41,857 nucleotides of DNA from Chloroflexota bacterium (GTDB taxonomy: Bacteria; Chloroflexota; Anaerolineae; 4572-78; J111). A model generated the notes under the pieces. It saw only the letters and a list, made by a program, of their open reading frames with translations. It was not told the DNA's origin and ran no database searches. Location of the stretch: NCBI GenBank assembly GCA_016860845.1, contig BOKF01000069.1:1-41857 (forward strand), written 5' to 3'. Below are positions 39,409-41,857 of the stretch, in pieces. Made by a program: the position numbers and the translations under genes. Within the stretch, counting starts at the first letter, position 1. Each line of letters opens with the position of its first letter.

Positions 39409-41760
39409 TTATTTTTTTCGTTTGCCATCTATTCCTGCCACGTCCGCCTCGAACTCATCGTAATCCGCCTTGTCGCGCTCTTCGCGCCAGAGAACTTCGC
39501 GAGGCTTGCTGCCATCCGCCGGACCGATAACCCCGTCTTGTTCTAACAAATCTATCAATCGCGCCGCACGGGGATAGCCAATGCCCAGCCGCCGCTGCAA
39601 AAAGCTGGTCGAGGCCCGGCCCGACTCGGTTACTAACTTGATGGCTTCTTCCAGCATGTCATCTTTGTCCGCCTCGGCGATGATGCTGGCCCAAGGAGTT
39701 TCAGCCTGACTTGCCTGTCCAAGCACTTCTCCTTTTTCAGCGGTCGGCGGTCGGTGGTCGGCGGTCATAGATTGCTGGTCGGTCGTCACCCCAGCGCCTT
39801 TCCAGTAGTTGACCAGATTCCGGATCTCCCCATCCGAGACAAAGCAGCCTTGCAGCCGCAGCAGTTTGGGCGAGTCGGGGGCCATGTAAAGCATGTCGCC
39901 CCGGCCCAGCAACCGCTCCGCGCCAGGCGTGTCAAGGATGACCCGCGAGTCAATCTGGCTGGTGACGGCGAACGCAATCCGGGTGGGGAAGTTAGCTTTA
40001 ATCAGGCCAGTTACCACATCCACCGAGGGGCGCTGCGTGGCGATGACCAGGTGGATGCCGGTGGCGCGGGCCATCTGGGCAATCCGGCAAATGGACCGTT
40101 CTACTTCGTCGGGGGCCATCATCATTAAGTCGGCCAGCTCGTCAATTACGATGACGAGGTAGGGCAACTGCTCGCCCTTGGCCCCAACTTTGTGATTGTA
40201 CCCGCCGATGCTTCGCGCCCCGCTGGCGGCAAACAATTTATAACGGCGCTCCATCTCCCGCGTCACCCAGGCTAATGCGCCCACAACCTGCTCAAAATCG
40301 GTCACAACGGGGGCGAGCAGATGAGGGATGCCGTTGAAGCTGGTCAGCTCAACCATTTTGGGATCAATCATCAAAAAGCGCAGTTGCTCCGGGGCATGGG
40401 TGAAGAGCAGGGTGGAGATAATCGCATTGATACAGACCGACTTGCCTGAGCCGGTGGCCCCGGCAATCAGCAGGTGGGGCATCTCGGCCAGCGCCGCCGA
40501 TACCGCCTGGCCCGACACTCCTTTGCCCAGCGCCACCCGCAGCGCGCCCTTGCCTTTTTTGAAACTCTCGTCGTCAACCATGGCCCGCAGCGAAACCATG
40601 GTTTTATCGCTGTTGGGCACCTCGATACCGACCAGAGGCCGGCCCGGCACCGGCGCTTCGATGCGAATGGGGGCTGCCGAGAGAGCCAGGGCCAAATCGT
40701 TGGCCAAAGCGACGACTTTATTGACCCGCACCCGCTGTTGGGTGAGGGTGCCATCGGGCAGCTTACGCTCGGTTGAACCCAGCTTTAGGCCGAACTGAGT
40801 CACAGTCGGGCCACGATTGATTTCGACAACTTCCACCGGCACGCCAAAACCGAAGAGGGTTTCTTCGATAATCTGGGCCTGATAACGAGCATTGGCGTTA
40901 TGAGTCGGATCTTTGGCCGGGGGCGCTAATAAATCAAGGGGCGGTAAGACGTGGCGTGTTTTGGGCATCGCTACCGGGCCAGGTTCGATGATCGAGCGTG
41001 GGGCTGGCGCTGGCTGAGGCTTCTCGGCGGGGGCAGGGGCAGCTCTGACGGGCCGCTGGCGCTGTGGGATGGAGGTGGGCGGGTAGACTTCAGGGGCCGG
41101 CGGCGGGGCTGACTCCGGCTGAGGCCGGTGGAGCTGTTCCAGCCGGCCCTGCGCCCAGTCGCCGAGGCGGGCAATATCACCAATAGTCAGGCGGAAAATG
41201 AGGGCGACTGCCGCCAGGCTAATCAGGCAGAGAATGGGCAGGGTGAAGGGCAGCCCGAAAAGGTCTACCAGGAAGCGGCTGATACCCCAACCGACAAAAC
41301 CACCCCCCCCCCCGGCGCGAGCCAGGCGCAGAGCATCCTCACTGCCAGCGGCCAGGAGATGGGTTACGGTTAAGCCGACAACAAACAACACTTCCAGGCC
41401 AATGATGATGTCCAGGGGCAGGGTGTGGTGTTCGTCTTTTAACCGGCCAAAGGTGAGCAGCAGCCCCAGTACCGCGACGAAAATCGCCGCCGGAATGGCT
41501 CCCCAGCCAAAAAATTGGCTAAAAAGATCGGCCCACCACCGGCCGAGGCTGGCCTCGGTGAGCGAGAACAGGCTGAACAAAGTCAGCACCGCCAACAGCA
41601 AGATAGCGACGCCGGCCATCTCCCGACGATAGGGCCGCAGTCGAGCTACAATTTGGTCCGGCAAAGGCGCCGGTTTGGGCTTGTGTTTACTGGCTGCTGT
41701 GCGCACGGGGCGTTCCTGTGATATACTCAGTAAGGCAACTCCAAGAAAGTAATTATCCAA
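39409..41760 (-). CDS. ftsK: DNA translocase FtsK/SpoIIIE
   Basis: FtsK pumps chromosome DNA through the division septum. The N-terminal 220 residues carry about four transmembrane helices, and a Pro-rich linker (about 225-290) follows. The motor domain has Walker A AGATGSGKS (Lys440), Walker B YLVIVIDELADLMM and ATQRPSVDVVTGLIK. The gamma winged helix ends the protein (TSFLQRRLGIGYPRAARLIDLLEQDGVIGP). An insertion with MTADHRPPTAEKG (about residues 656-686) lies between motor and gamma, encoded by a dispersed repeat. The start is unsure: TTG at 41760 is the longest option, and GTG at 41706, with CAGGAA upstream, may be the real one. Lengths near 780 residues are normal. Confidence 0.95.
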   Translation of the reverse strand: MDNYFLGVALLSISQERPVRTAASKHKPKPAPLPDQIVARLRPYRREMAGVAILLLAVLTLFSLFSLTEASLGRWWADLFSQFFGWGAIPAAIFVAVLGLLLTFGRLKDEHHTLPLDIIIGLEVLFVVGLTVTHLLAAGSEDALRLARAGGGGGFVGWGISRFLVDLFGLPFTLPILCLISLAAVALIFRLTIGDIARLGDWAQGRLEQLHRPQPESAPPPAPEVYPPTSIPQRQRPVRAAPAPAEKPQPAPAPRSIIEPGPVAMPKTRHVLPPLDLLAPPAKDPTHNANARYQAQIIEETLFGFGVPVEVVEINRGPTVTQFGLKLGSTERKLPDGTLTQQRVRVNKVVALANDLALALSAAPIRIEAPVPGRPLVGIEVPNSDKTMVSLRAMVDDESFKKGKGALRVALGKGVSGQAVSAALAEMPHLLIAGATGSGKSVCINAIISTLLFTHAPEQLRFLMIDPKMVELTSFNGIPHLLAPVVTDFEQVVGALAWVTREMERRYKLFAASGARSIGGYNHKVGAKGEQLPYLVIVIDELADLMMMAPDEVERSICRIAQMARATGIHLVIATQRPSVDVVTGLIKANFPTRIAFAVTSQIDSRVILDTPGAERLLGRGDMLYMAPDSPKLLRLQGCFVSDGEIRNLVNYWKGAGVTTDQQSMTADHRPPTAEKGEVLGQASQAETPWASIIAEADKDDMLEEAIKLVTESGRASTSFLQRRLGIGYPRAARLIDLLEQDGVIGPADGSKPREVLWREERDKADYDEFEADVAGIDGKRKK
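39738..39770. repeat. GTCGGCGGTCGGTGGTCGG repeat inserted in frame in ftsK
   Basis: This tract of GGTCGGCGGTC and GGTGGTCGG units ends with 17 bases (39754-39770) identical, in inverse orientation, to 594-610 upstream of trpE. It encodes the MTADHRPPTA segment of FtsK. Confidence 0.85.
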
Positions 41761-41765
41761 AGTCC

Positions 41766-41836
41766 GTGATACGTAATGCGTGATGCGTGATGGTATCCAG
41801 GCAAGATTTCTTACGCATCACGTATCACGCATCAAG
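41766..41836. repeat. CGTGATGCG-type inverted repeat upstream of ftsK
   Basis: A plus-strand run of GTGATACGTAATGCGTGATG words is followed after about 20 bases by TTACGCATCACGTATCACGC, its approximate inverse. The exact 14-mer CGTGATGCGTGATG is at 41779-41792. It belongs to the same family as 9508-9526 and 13331-13380. The remaining bases to 41857 show no gene start. Confidence 0.8.
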
Positions 41837-41857
41837 CCGGTGAGAACAATTGGATGA

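Overview
The window is a stretch of bacterial chromosome, probably from the Chloroflexota and most likely an Anaerolineae-type member. That placement is an inference. It rests on Thr-Pro-rich linkers in three exported or membrane-anchored proteins, a class III cyclase fused to an AAA ATPase and TPRs, a kinase-like protein with an SQELRTP box, a GxxExxY gene, and dense short intergenic repeats. No rRNA or tRNA genes, CRISPR array or complete insertion sequence was seen.

Positions 1-15194 hold the whole tryptophan pathway on the plus strand: a Trp-specific T-box leader, trpE, a trpG-trpD fusion, trpC, trpF, trpB, trpS and trpA. It is interrupted by a GxxExxY gene bounded by inverted repeats, a minus-strand 1322-aa cyclase/ATPase/TPR protein resembling animal soluble adenylyl cyclase, and an SDR-DUF2867 protein. 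The T-box (specifier TGG) should couple trpE expression to tRNA-Trp charging, and TrpE carries the LLES-X10-S motif associated with feedback inhibition by tryptophan.

Positions 15197-22981 form a minus-strand operon. It starts from a good sigma-70-type promoter with a palindromic operator and reads: HutC/UTRA GntR regulator, M24-fold protein lacking usual metal ligands, Ntn-hydrolase of the isoaspartyl peptidase/asparaginase family, amino-acid binding protein, two permeases and an ATPase (AapJQMP/Bzt type). The layout suggests uptake and breakdown of an amino-acid or aspartyl-peptide compound.

Positions 23000-35000 hold cell-envelope and signalling genes: a lipoprotein lytic transglycosylase with TPR-like repeats, a kinase-like protein whose phosphoacceptor His is Gln, a LysM protein, a three-domain Calx-beta protein, and a canonical Cache/HAMP/PAS histidine kinase. 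A probable MITE with perfect 10-bp ends and an 8-bp target duplication sits at the LysM stop codon.

Positions 35000-41857 hold mnmE (plus strand), then on the minus strand yebC, ruvC, ruvA, a small unknown gene overlapping a retropepsin-like gene broken by a TAG codon, and ftsK.

The most unusual theme is short repeat DNA that has entered coding sequence without breaking the frame. Repeat-like segments lie inside trpC, trpF (twice), trpB and ftsK, and the last codons and stops of trpC, the cyclase gene, trpB and ruvC fall inside repeats. In the TIM-barrel enzymes the insertions lie at helix-to-strand junctions, away from the catalytic face.
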